A stretch of DNA of 64,000 nucleotides, taken from the NCBI GenBank assembly GCA_958510875.1, contig OY294068.1, forward strand, positions 32,530,297-32,594,296. Reading direction: 5' to 3'. A program made the position numbers and the translations under genes. Each line of letters opens with the position of its first letter. The stretch's first letter is position 1. Origin of the DNA: Endomychus coccineus (taxonomy: Eukaryota; Arthropoda; Insecta; Coleoptera; Endomychidae). The notes under the pieces are model-generated. The model had not been told where the DNA came from. It made no database searches and saw nothing but the letters and a program-made list of their open reading frames with translations. Of the stretch, positions 10,296 to 21,413 are shown in pieces.

Positions 10296-12375
10296 AAGGA
10301 ACCCGCAAATTCCTTACGAGAATTGGGTCTCATTGGATATTTCTGAATTTTTGATATGATGTAGTCCATGTGATTCTGAACAAATCTTATCATTGTGCCA
10401 ACCCCCAAAAATGTACAGATTCTCTGCTATGGGGGGTTATATTTACATTTTACTCTTAATAGACTATTTATTTCTGAAGACGAGAACAATATTTTAACAT
10501 GCTTCATTCTAGTTTATGTTGCATAATATGGTTCTTCTCCCATAACAAAATTTTGAAGCCTCCCCCCAACCCCTAAACCCCCTAAATAAAAAAAATATAC
10601 CTTTTTCTGAATCACTTCAAAAATCATTGTAAAATGTTTTAATATGCTTAAATACGGAATCCGCACTTGTATTTCAAAAATCAATCCCCCCCCCCAAATG
10701 GGGGATGCACAAAAAATTTCGGTGGATTTTTCCTGAATTTTTGATATGATGTAGACCATGTAATTCTGAACAAATTTTATTCATGCGCAAATCCCGAGAA
10801 ATGAACAGTTTTTCCGCTAGGGGGGGTTATATTTACATTTCACTCATAACAGACTTATTCATTTCTGAAGGCGAGTACAAAATCCTTACATGCTTTACTC
10901 CAGCTTATGTTGCATAATATTGTTCTTCTTCCATGAAGGAATGTTGAAGCCTCCCCCATACCCCCAACCCCCACTTTTGAGAAAATAAAAAATACTAATT
11001 CCTGGGTCACTTCGAAAACCATTGGAAAATGTTTAAATAAGCTCAGATACGGAAACCGCACTTTTGTATCATAATTGCGTCCGTTATCAACATTTAGAGG
11101 AAGTCTGTTTTCCACATTTCGCCAGATAACTGCTATTTCACGTTTATTTGCGTTTACTACTCCATCAATTCTTGATAGTTGCGCTGGCCGAAAAGATCTC
11201 TCGCATACGTAACAATCCCCACGATTTAGGTACGTCATTAATTTTAGTAACCACAACCAGTAAATAAAACTCCAATAATGCAGAAAAGCACAACAATAAT
11301 TACTACCAATAAACAAGATGACAAGACGCAGTGCATAAGTTCGACAGTTCTTAGGGCAAGATAAAAGATTGCTTATAGCCGCCTCTAAATCAATTGCAAT
11401 TGATAAACGTGCGTTCATTAGAATGAAGAAGCGAATGTAGTTCAAGCAAGTGTAGAAATTGAAGGACTCATAAGAAGTGCCGTATGCGTCCATTCCAATC
11501 GAGATCATTTGAAGCCATCTTCCCGCCTTACAAAACTACAAATAAACGTCAAATAGCTATATAAATAGTTATCCGGCAAAATGTGGATAACAGACGCAAT
11601 TATGATACAGAAGTGCGGTTTCCGTATCTGAGCTTATTTAAACATTTTCCAATGATTTTCGAAGTGACCCAGGGATTAGTATTTTTTATTTTCTCAAAAG
11701 TGGGGGTTGGGGGGATAGGGGAGGCTCCAACATTCCTTCATGGAAGAAGAACAATATTATGCAGCATAAGCTGGAGTAAAGCATGTAAGGATTTTGTACT
11801 CGCCTTCAGAAATTAATAAGTATGTTATGAGTAAAATGTAAATATAACCCCCCCTAGCGGAAAAACTGTCCATTTCTCGGGGTTTGCGCATGGATAAAAT
11901 TTGTTCAGAATTACATGGACTACATCATATCAAAAATTCAGAAAAATCCACCGAAACTTTTTGTCATCCCCCATTTGGGGGGAGTTGATTTTTGAAACAC
12001 AAGTGCGTATTCCGTATTTAAGCTTATTAAAACATTTTACAATGATTTTTGAAGTGGTCCAGAAAAAGGTACATTTTTTTTATTTAAGGGGGGTTTAGGG
12101 GTTAGGGGGGGCTTCAAAAAATTTTTATGGGAGAAGAATTATATTATGCAACTTAAACTAGAATGAAGCATGTTAAAATATTGTTCCCGTCTTCAGAAAT
12201 AAATAGTCTATTAAGAGTAAAATGTAAATATAACCCCCCTAGCAGAGAATCTGTTCATTTTTGGGGGTTGGCGCAATGATAACATTTGTTCAGAATCACA
12301 TGGACTACATCATATGAAAAATTCAGAAATATCCACCGAGACCCAATTCCCGTAAGGAATTTGTGGGGTCCTTTG
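10296..12375. mobile_element. Foldback element FB-C (long arms of tandem modules)
   Basis: Left arm 10296-11090 and right arm 11582-12375 are inverted copies. Ends: AAAGGAACCCGCAAATTCC on the left and the inverse of AAAGGACCCCACAAATTCC on the right. Each arm is itself two tandem units of roughly 400 bp beginning near 'tttttgatatgatgtag' (about 10351, 10737) and containing 'ggggggttatatttacatt', a C-rich run and 'acggaa(a/t)ccgcactt'. The spacer (11091-11581) is unrelated to the arms. No transposase is recognisable. The element abuts the PLE-B 3' end. Foldback-type elements are typically non-autonomous. Confidence 0.8.
11091..11508 (-). other. Unidentified open frame in the FB-C spacer
   Basis: The unique spacer of FB-C supports a minus-strand frame starting with ATG at 11508 (MISIGMDAYGTSYESF…). 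It reads about 140 residues through the spacer, then continues into the left arm to 10855. It has two hydrophobic, possibly membrane-spanning segments (LRLVILFIGSNYCCAFLHYW and FIYWLWLLKLM) and a later basic stretch (VNANKREIAVIWRNVENR). I do not recognise the family. It might be a captured host exon carried by the foldback element, or chance. Confidence 0.25.
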
Positions 12376-14235
12376 TTGCAAAAATGACCTCTAGTAGGTT
12401 TTTTGGGTCGCTGATCACGATTCCGCAGTTATTTTTCCCAAAAAACTCTCTCCAGATGGAAAATTCGGGAAATTTGAGATTTTCCTGAGACGGTCTTTTC
12501 AGCCCGCACGAACATTCTTATCGAATGAAAGAAAAAGGAACCACAAGTACAAATAAATCATACGAAGTTTGACATAAGAATGGATACAGACCTAACGTTA
12601 GCTTTTTGTACTTTTTTATGAGAAAAAACAACGGAAGCATAGACATCTATTAATTTTAGACAATTTTCCCTTTCCCACTCCATTTTCAATGTAGAAGTAT
12701 ATTATTTATGTGGGTATTTGAATGATAAGTGTCAAGTCTGGAAGCACCACAAATTGTCACGAATGCTGCGAACAGACCGAATTCCCGTCAAGTGGATGAT
12801 TGGCAGAATGCTTCTTTTCAGCAATTCACTTTTTACCTACAAGTATCGGAAAGCATCCAGCGCGTTCTATTCTGTTCGGAGGAATGTCCACACTTCACAA
12901 ATTTGTTGATTCTGTTCGTTTAGGGCAAAAATGTTCATTGAACCATATCCTACTAGAGCTAGGCCTTGATATGCAGCGCGAGCCGTATGTGAGGGTTGCA
13001 ATTTAAACCAAAATAGCCATGTTGTGCAAGTTGAAAGAAATACTGGAGACATTTATTGAAATATCATATCCTCAACCGCCCACTAATACATAACACATAA
13101 TGGCATCAACATAACACATTACGGTTCATTATGCATCGGTTGCTAGGCCACGAATGCAATATGAATCATGTCGTTGTATCGTGTCAAATCAACTCCCTCT
13201 ATACTAGAAATGCTCACAGCTGAATTCAAATTTCAGTGTGACGTCATTAACCGGAGGCCTTGACCGAAGACTGACAAACGACGAAGCTAACGAAACGGAC
13301 GAGACGGCAGTATCGTTGTGTTAAATGGTGCTTGTAAGGGTATTGAGTGTGATAGTGATACGAACCGCTCTGCTCCATAACTCGAAAATGGCTTAAGGTA
13401 CGAGATTGGATTTGAATGCACGTAAGCATCATATCTAGTTTGTGTCACAATTTCAAGTGGATTGCTTTTACCATTTGGCCACTACACGAATACATAAATT
13501 GTGCTACATCGTTCGCCATGCCCACTCCGCTTGATACACTTAACTCGCAACAGTGTCCGAAAGCAGAAAAATGTACTAAAAAAGTTGGTAGTGAAAATTA
13601 GTAATCTATGGATCAGTCAATTATGGCCCGATTGTAGTTAATCGAACACTTGAACCGGTTCGTAAGAAAAATGCAACCTCAACCAGAATTCGAGTATTAC
13701 GCTATATAATTTCAACAACGGAATAGCACGTACAGAATAATAAAAGTAATGAACAAATTCCCGAAAGAATGAAATAAAATTAAACGCGAACAAAGCTGTA
13801 TTAATCCTAAATATATGAGTTATAAAAATACATTGACGTAGAAATTTGGTTTATGGAGCAAAACCTACTTGTGGTAAATTTATTATGAATGTTAGCGATA
13901 GAAAGTATGGAATTGAATGCAAATATGAGGAACATTCTTTATTATGTCTGGTTTCTACAGCTATAGAGCAGAGAAGGCATGAAGAGCACATAAAAAGTGG
14001 AATGTTGAAATATTTAAACACTGGCGGCTTAGTTTCCCACGTCGTAAATAACTTTGTGATACCTACTTGAAATAACTCAAATGTTACTCAAATGTTACTT
14101 ATGTAAATAAATATTTCATACTAAGGATGATTAAATAAAAATAGTATGCTAGTAGGTACTAATCGTTTTAATTATAACTTATTTAAATAGATTGAAATAA
14201 CGGAAGCTGTATATTGAAACTTCACATTCTTGGGA
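12376..14235. other. Mostly featureless; GGGTCGCTGA module at 12396-12480
   Basis: The module matches 4554-4640 in the same orientation. Beyond it, only short frames are found and none looks like a known protein. The best is 13846-14070 on the plus strand (74 codons, contains EQRRHEEHIKSG), which has no family signature. I see no repeat structure between 12500 and 14235. Confidence 0.4.
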
Positions 14236-14530
14236 AATATTACATTAAAACATATATATGTTTACTAAAACTTTTCGTCTTTACATAACTTCAGAAGAAG
14301 TATCAAAATAATAACTCTATCCAAACCGGGATTTCTTAAAACTAATTGTATTAGGCACAAAGCGTCTTTATCGCATTAATTCTCCGAAACGAATAAAAAT
14401 ACGACTAATTGAAATTGTAATTATCAATATTCTAACTCTATGAATATGTATTGAAAAACCACTGCAAAGCAACGTTTCTATAGTAAAAAAGTCCACTCAT
14501 GAATGTGAGAATCTCTAGACAATATTTACA
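14236..14530 (-). repeat. Degenerate PLE-B 3' UTR (left arm of an inverted relic)
   Basis: Shares with the PLE-B 3' UTR the ordered blocks 'cgtctttac', 'ttcagaag', 'ggcacaaagcgtctttatcgc', 'cgaaacga' and 'aatccact'-like sequence, in minus orientation. The hammerhead core is deleted (the middle of the motif is missing near 14277-14300). An inverted counterpart is at 15715-15851. Confidence 0.6.
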
Positions 14531-14551
14531 TTAAAGGATGTTTGGCCATAT

Positions 14552-15595
14552 TAGTCCAGGCTGTGAACCGGGATTTTAGCTATAATAAAAAAATAAAAGC
14601 ACGTAAGTTCAAATCAGAAAAATTTTTTGCATTAGCTTCAGGAGGTTCTCAGGATCATTCATACACCTTAAAACCTCTTGGGAACCCCAACACCACCCAA
14701 GTCTAGAATTGTATTTTCTACAAAAAAGATATTTTGGCATTTCGAGTGCTCCTAGGGGGTTTTTTGGGTCGCTGAACACGAATCCTTCGCCAGATTTACT
14801 TACAATCCATCGTAGGGGTGGTAAAATCGACAAAATTGGCCAATTTTGCACCACTAATATGTTATTTAGCAATTTACGTGTTTTAGGCATTTCGAATGCA
14901 TCAAGAAGGTTTTTTGGGTCGCTGAATACGATTCCGAAGTCAGATTTACACGAGTACCATCGTAGGGGTGGGAAATTTACAAAAATGGCTAATTTGACAA
15001 GCTTCTAAATTTTTATTCTTTTTGCATTTTAAAATTACTCCGGAGTAAATCTGGCTTCGGAATCGTATTCAGCGAACCAAAAAAAACCGTTGGTGCATTC
15101 GAAATGCCGAAAACACGTAAATTGCAAAGTAACATATAGGGGTGCAAAATTTGCCAATATCGTCGATTTTATCACCCCTACGATGGATTGCAAGTAAATG
15201 TGGCTACGGATTCGTGAACAGCGACTCAAAAAACCTCCTTGGTGCATTCGGAATGCCTAAAACACGTAATTTGCAAAATAACATATTAGGGGTGCGAAAT
15301 TGGCCAATTTTGTCGATTTGATCACCCCTACGATGGATTGCAAGTAAATCTGTCTACGGATTCAGGTTCAGCGACTCAAAAAACCCCTAGCTAAACTCGG
15401 AATGCCAAAATACCTTTTTTTGTAGAAAATACAATTCAAGACTTGAAGATTTAGGGCCATTTTTGCCCCAATGGGTGGGGTTGGGGTTCCCAAGAAGTTT
15501 TGAGGTGTATGAATGATCCTGAGAGCCTCCTAAAGCTAATGCAAAAAAAAAATATTTGATTCGAAATTTTTTTTTCCGGTTCATAGCCTGGACTA
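14552..15595. mobile_element. Foldback element FB-B, copy 1
   Basis: Inverted termini TAGTCCAGGCTGTGAACCGG and the inverse of TAGTCCAGGCTATGAACCGG. TA at each edge could be the target duplication. Inside the termini both arms carry 'ttgcattagcttcaggagg', 'cattcatacacct' and 'tgtattttctacaaaaaa'. Then come modules with a period of about 150 bp, each containing GGGTCGCTGAnnACGAnTC and 'aatccatcgtaggggtgg'. Module cores start at 14766 and 14916 on the left arm; inverted cores are at 15069, 15218 and 15368. No coding capacity; the ORFs in the arms (14609-14890, 14709-15008) are palindrome artefacts. Confidence 0.85.
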
Positions 15596-15714
15596 TATGT
15601 ATACTACTAAAAACAAATACTTGGAAACATTGTATTAATTATAACTATCAGTGAGATTATAAAAATGTCGCATCTGGTTTAAAAGTGGATACTAGAACAT
15701 ATAAAATTGCATCA

Positions 15715-15851
15715 GTCTGATTCTCACATTTCATATGATGATGACTTCTTTCGCTCCAGAAAAATGGTTTTGTAGTGGTTTTCTAATACATATTCATATA
15801 ATTAAAACATTGATGTGTTTCAATTATTCGTGTTTTTATTCGTTTCGGTGA
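15715..15851 (+). repeat. Degenerate PLE-B 3' UTR (right arm of an inverted relic)
   Basis: Inverse of part of 14236-14530: shared blocks are 'gattctcacattt', 'agtggtttt', 'aatacatattcata' and 'gtttttattcgtttcgg'. With the left arm it gives an outward-facing pair around FB-B, like the intact pair at 4657-10287. Confidence 0.55.
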
Positions 15852-16563
15852 CATAGCATATGCAGTATCAATTACGATTGCTTCACTAATACCGAACTTG
15901 TGTTAATTTGATGTCAAATAATCATATTCCAAAGCCTCAAATTTCAATTACACCTGATTTGTTGTCCATTGTATCTATATAATTTTCGTGTTTCAGAATG
16001 TAAATTGATTATGCATGGCATAGTAAATTTGTGAATGAAGCATTGATTAATGAAATATACGGCTATTCACCCAATCAAAGAAATGACGTCATTGCACAAG
16101 GTCGGCCATTGTTGTCAGATTGAGCAGTTCCTCAATGTATTTGAATACAACTAACCATTTGATTCAATAAGCTGTGTTACAAATAAAGTTAGAAAATTCT
16201 TTACTTATCATATAATAAATATAAGAATAATAATACAAATTATTTGTAATTTTAAATGAATTCACAAACTTTTGTAGTGTTTCCCAAATGTGTGAAGAAA
16301 AATAGATCCTACGGGTTCCGCTTGCATTGAAAAAGAATTGAATAGTATGAAAAAATATATATTTTGGTTTTAAATGAGGGAAAGATATTGAATGGCAAAA
16401 GGAAGTATGTTTCAGCAGGCTCATCCCTATTACAAACTGACATGGAAAGTCTCAGTATTCTGAGATTTATTTCAGATTCATCACAGCCTAAACGACTAAG
16501 GTCAACCTCACCTTTAACATCATCTTCCCAGAAAGATATTTATGCATTCGGAATAAAATGGAA
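15852..16563. other. No gene; contains a dispersed repeat at about 16180-16310
   Basis: Bases 16180-16310 ('aataatacaaattatttgtaat', 'cacaaacttttgtagtgtttcccaaa', 'tgtgaagaaaaa') match the inverse of 58075-58200 and, less well, 51690-51775. The rest shows no coding or repeat signal. Confidence 0.4.
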
Positions 16564-16656
16564 CTACTGAGGTGGACTTTTGTTGCTTCACAGATGGCTC
16601 CAAAACACCTAGGAGCCGGAATATTCGGTTGTAACCCGAATACTAGACTGTCTGTT
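16564..16656 (+). pseudogene. LINE RNase H fragment
   Basis: The plus strand reads CFTDGSKTP followed, after a one-base frame slip, by AGIFGCNPNTRLS. This is the start of the RNase H domain of R1/I-type LINEs (first catalytic Asp in TDGSK). It stops abruptly where the FB-A element begins at 16657; no continuation is visible on the far side. Confidence 0.5.
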
Positions 16657-17652
16657 TAGTCGAGTCAAATAGGTATTAAAACAGGCCGACTTACGAAAAT
16701 CGAACGATATGGACCGATTTTGATGAAACAAAGTGCATTCGATTCGGGATGACGTCTAGAAAAAATCTTACCGGTTAGTTTTTTGTGCAAATTTGTTATT
16801 ATATTCTTAACCGAAAAACACTTTTATTAATTTGCAGCGTGAATGCTTTATTAAAGCAATGTTTTATTTATTGAACAATACGTATTTGAATTATGAAAAA
16901 AATGTTTCTGATAATATTCACTGAACCACAGAACAAAATAATTTTCACATAAAACGAATGAGAAATTTTACTAATCTGAACAACAGCAGCATCCTACAGT
17001 AAGTGACACGTGGTGATCATTTATTATGTATCTACATTACAATAGCGTGGTCCACGTATACGTTGCCGCATCTTTATTTTGGGGGGATGGGAGGGGGGAC
17101 CGGTTTCGATAAACAGCTGCTCTATGAAGCGGTGGATGCCTTAGAGATCTTATTATATGATAGATGCTGTGTTATAGTATAGTGTAGGCTCCTTAGTTTA
17201 AGAAAAATACCTACCTGCTACTCCCGCACGGTTTTTATTACGTATATGTTCATAGTATATGTGAAAGATGCTGTGTGGAATATAAAAAGACTGAGTAGAG
17301 AAGATAGAAAACAATTTTAGATGAGCGGGAATTTATTTTAAATTAAAAAATTAAAAAATTAGAATTCGATTTTTTTTTTGATTTGAATTAATAACGAATC
17401 CTTTTAACAAATTTTTGAACATTTAACATAAAAAAACAACCTCCACAACCCCTAACTGAGGATTTCTGGTTAGTTTTGATGAAATTTTGGAAATTGGTCA
17501 ATTTTTCGGTTAAAAGAATAATAACAAATTTGCACAAAAACTAACCGGTAAGCTTCTTTCTAGACGTGATCCCGAATCGAATGCACTTTGTTTCATCAAA
17601 ATCGGTCCATATCGTTCGATTTTCGTAATAAAATACCTATTTGGCTCGACTA
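16657..17652. mobile_element. Foldback element FB-A, copy 1
   Basis: Termini TAGTCGAGTCAAATAGGTAT and its inverse, with TA at both edges (probable TA target site duplication). About 150 bp of each end is inverted: 'gatatggaccgattttgatgaaac', 'gcattcgattcgggatga', 'tctagaaa', 'ctaaccggtaag'. Unlike copy 2 (47101-48217) it lacks the GGGTCGCTGA modules. The centre (about 16815-17460) is unrelated AT-rich DNA with a G-rich run near 17080, and carries no recognisable gene. Confidence 0.8.
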
Positions 17653-18499
17653 GTTAGCCTTCAATTTAAAATATCAAAATTACAATTAGTATGATGTACC
17701 TAGTTCATATTATACCGTTTAATCTTTAATGCAATGAACCAACTACTGATTAAAAAAATTGTGTTGTTCCCAACATCTTCAAACTGCAATAAATGGATAC
17801 AGGTTCGGCATAAAAATATACCTACATTTTGATTTATTTTTATTTTGAATTAAAAAGGCATAAAATCTAATGTGGGTACAATAATGAATTTTAACAACTT
17901 AATTCTATTTTACATTGAATTTAGTTCAGTGTCACTATGACTTTCATCTCCATTTAAACCTAAACATATTCTTAAGGGTTGAACATTAGTAGTTTTTCCC
18001 TTAATTACTGTTTTATACAGTTTTTCTAACAATCTTGCTAGGTGTTTTTATTAATTCCAATACAGATATACAGGTTGTTTCTCGATGATATGCGAATATT
18101 TTAAGGGGTAATTCCTGGGTCAATTTTAAATAAAAAAGTTCTTATAAAACTGTCCCAAAACACTCTGTTATCTATACACAGGGTGACAAAGTTTTATTTT
18201 TTTTAGGTTTTTTTCCAAAAATCTAGAAAATGGTTTGAGATATTGAGTTTTGGGACAGATTAATGTGTCTTAGGAATACGCTTTTTCACTCAATAAAATG
18301 TTTCAAAATTTAATCAGTGTCATAGTTATGTGTTAGCCTAACAACAATTTTAACAAAAAAAGTAGTACGCCTCTAAGATTTTTTAATCTAGATATTTTTT
18401 TGGATTCCTGATCAATTCTGTATGAAGAAGTTGTTTTTGAGTAAAAAAATTAAAACCGTTGTATTGACCGGAAAAATTTGGGACTTTCTGTAGTGTCCC
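17653..18499. other. No gene seen
   Basis: AT-rich, without an ORF or terminal repeat I can support. 'gtcccaaaacactctgttatc' and 'gggacagattaatgtgtc' near 18150-18270 look like part of a dispersed repeat, but no second copy is in the window. Confidence 0.3.
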
Positions 18500-18730
18500 A
18501 TTTTCAATGGTTTTACGGGGTATCTCGGTTATCCTTGTAGAAGCTGCGTTGCGATTTTCCTGACCTCTGGCTACTTTTTCATTAAATCATCCATGTATAT
18601 TTTCTTATTTACAAATTACTAATATTCTGGACTTTTCGAAAATATATAGTTTTCTGTTCCTAATTTCATAAGCAAAACTGATGAGGTGTTTCAACATTCC
18701 TCAAGAAAATCACAGGTATACTTAGAGATG
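18500..18730 (+). repeat. Dispersed repeat, plus copy (inverse at 22450-22885)
   Basis: Shared blocks with the inverse of 22450-22885: 'gtcccattt', 'gttttacg(g/t)ggtatctcggttatc', 'gcgttg', 'cctggctact', 'gtatattttc' and 'tagttttct', ending in 'ttctcaagaaaatca'. About 200 bp present in the other copy is deleted here. Confidence 0.6.
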
Positions 18731-20224
18731 GCCATGGGAACGAAATGAAAAAATTGTAACGTGTAAATTTCACTTAACGGCTTAGAAATGGCCGCTGTAC
18801 TACAATCGGTTAACTCCTGTCACGTCAGCTATGCTTCTCCGAGTCATGGTTATTCAGTGTCAGATTCAGTAGTTACCGCTTCTATTTCGAGGTCGTTCTG
18901 TAAGACATCGATCACCGGAAAAGGCTGAGAAAAATGGCGTACTTTTTGTCAAATCGTCCAAGTGACAGGTCGTGTTTCTAAGTTATTTCAACAGGGAGGT
19001 GATACCAAAGTTATGTCTGGAACCAAATTCTGGGAATATTCTTCCGTTGAAAGCAAAGGCATCAATTACCAATTTAGATTGAAATAATTAGAATTATTTG
19101 TGTAATATATGCACCTTAGGGGATTAAAACTTCGTTTCAACGTGACTGGTTTTGAAAACGGAAGTAAAGTTTGTTTCATTGAAAGGAAAAAACCCTATCG
19201 TGATAGAGGTAAATATCTTTGTAATTCCATTTGATTTATTCACTGACTTCAAGAATCAATTTGCCTTCCCAGGTGATATCTGACAGGACATAGGTTAGTC
19301 CTAATTTGTTCAACAATCGTTATGTATTCTGTTCATGTCTGTCTTCTGAGGACAATAGAAGAATAGAGGTTTGAACATTTCGTGGCTTCAAGTTGCTGTG
19401 GAAAATCTGATTCAGAATTCAGAAGTTGCTAATTGACTTGTGATGTACAATCGTGGAAACTGTACTAGGCTTGTGGCAGGAATCCATACATCAAGTAGGA
19501 AGTACCAATTCATGATCAAGCAGGTGTAACATCTTACCCATGTGACCAGGTCAGGCTACCCAACTTTTGTTTATGTAACGTTTGAAATAATCATTTGAGT
19601 ACTTATAGATTTGTAAATTTAACTGTTGTTCACTTTGATTTAAGCAATTTAACTTCATTCATATTTCAATTCATTCACTTCATAACTCATTTAATATTAG
19701 GCTCTTTGATAAATTGTAACAGCAATATTATTTTAATAACCAGTAAATTTCAATCATTCTTGGTACGGGTCTTTTATTTATTTATTTTGTGTACTTTCAG
19801 GGTAATTTAACCTGAGGACTTTTGAGTGTTTGAATCCCCTAGTTAAGTAACATAATTTTATTGGTTGGTTAAAATACTCTGGTGCCCAAATTTTAACATC
19901 TAAAATATAACTCACGACCATCTTCACTGTAGCTGTCGGCAACCGATCGATAAAATAGAATTTATAGTTTATCCACAAGTAAGAGTAATTTGTACCCTTA
20001 CAAAATGTTATACACAACGTCCATGATGTATCTGCCAAACATCATATCTATATATGCATATATCACCAATGGTCTTTCAATTCGAAACAAGCCAAGTACA
20101 AGTATATTCCAATAGGTAGACTCAATGTTTCAAAACAATATTTTCAAAATGTATTCAATCATTGTGATTCGTTGAATGCTCCCTGATAACAGAACTTAAG
20201 CTAGATCAAGAGAATACTTTGGAA
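18731..20224. other. No gene seen
   Basis: Only short frames (e.g. 19595-19810, 19778-20038) without family resemblance. No repeat partner was found in the window. Confidence 0.35.
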
Positions 20225-20600
20225 GTTTTGAAAAACCGAGACCAAAAACGTATATAAAGCCAGATCGGGAGAATGACAAAATACACCTATTAAGAATAGT
20301 CAAAGGAAATCATGTTATTTCTTGCAGAAAAATGGATAAAGATGTTGGCGTATCAAAAACAAGATCGAAAAAATCTTAAGAAAATACAAATACACCCCAT
20401 AGAAAAGCAAAGTCATTCAATATCTTAATACTGATGATCACGAAAGGCGAACTGTTTTCTGCAGGTGGCATTTGCAACAGGTCCAGGAAAATAGACACTT
20501 TGGGCGCAATGTTATATGGTCTAATGAAAGTTTCATTAGCATAAAAATAACAGATTTTGGTCCAATCAAAATAACTTTGTCACACAGCGCCAACAGCAAG
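20225..20600 (+). pseudogene. Tc1/mariner-superfamily transposase relic
   Basis: Across shifting frames the plus strand reads an N-terminal helix-turn-helix (LRIVKGNHVISCRKMDKDVG, then VSKTRSKKIL) and a basic linker (YKYTPHRK). Next come the start of the catalytic domain (FCRWHLQQVQENRHFGRN) and VIWSNESF, where active relatives have WSDES; the Asp is changed to Asn. Several frameshifts; the C-terminal half is missing after about 20600. Confidence 0.6.
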
Positions 20601-20870
20601 GCAATCTATCAGATGATATACCAAAACCATAATCAGTTTTTAAATGCGACAAGGAAGCTTCTGAAGATTTAAGATGGACATCAATCGTTGATTAAATGTA
20701 TTTAATCAAAGCAATAGAGGAAAATTCTCACCTATACAAAGTATGCTTACAGCATAGAGGGATTCAATTCGAAACAATATTCATATTAATTAATTTTTAC
20801 TTTCACTCCATGTAAATAATACCTCTATTGATAAGAAATAATCAACCTCATCCACTAAAAATACTATTAA

Positions 20871-20914
20871 AGTACTGAGGACCTTCCGGCTATCAAGTAG
20901 CCATCATCAGAGTA
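20871..20914 (-). ncRNA. Hammerhead-ribozyme-like motif, PLE-C copy 1 (core mutated)
   Basis: Minus strand: TACT, CTGATGA, T, GGCTA-CTTGA-TAGCC, GGAA, GGTCCT, C, AGTA. Stem I TACT/AGTA and stem II are intact, but the GAAA box is GGAA here, while it is GAAA in the copies at 46096-46139 and 46501-46542. This copy is therefore probably inactive. Confidence 0.5.
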
Positions 20915-21413
20915 AGCCAAATTATAAACCAAAATGTGCCTGTTTAAATACTATTTGAGCGATAATAATCTCAACAAGGGGTTACACTCAGCTGGAGATA
21001 GATCGGAATTTAATAAATTGTTTTTTCGTTTACACATTTCCATCCCTTCTAAATTACCTAGATTTTTATCTGTACTGTGTTTTAAAGTTTTCTTGAGAAA
21101 TGGTGTGGACTGTATTCAAAATATGTTCGACTACCGCTGATTTTTCACCATTATTATTTTTTATATGGTCAAAATGTTCCTTAAAACGAGTTTAAATGTT
21201 CTTTCTAGTTTAACCCATATAGCATTTTGCAGACGACTCACAATTGACTTTGTAAATCCCGGATATGTCCAAATCGAAAGCATTATCAAAGCTATTGCCT
21301 AAATGGTGTTTTAGCATTGTTCTTACATCTATAAACTGGTTGTATTGCAAATTTAGAAAAAAAACTATGGAATTTATTAATTACTGAAGAATGATGAAAC
21401 TTTGGAAATTCAT

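Noticed and set aside
10855..11816. ORFs reading through the FB-C arms (10855-11090 minus, 11583-11816 plus)
   Set aside because: The same 77-codon frame appears in both arms because they are inverted copies; no protein family resemblance. Only the spacer part is kept as an open question.
13846..14070. 74-codon ORF as a small gene or PLE piece
   Set aside because: Faint similarity of HEEH to PLE endonuclease motifs only; no surrounding GIY-YIG or RT signals.
14609..15584. Four ORFs of 65-99 codons in FB-B copy 1
   Set aside because: They fall in the inverted modules, repeat each other and have no motif; explained by the palindrome.
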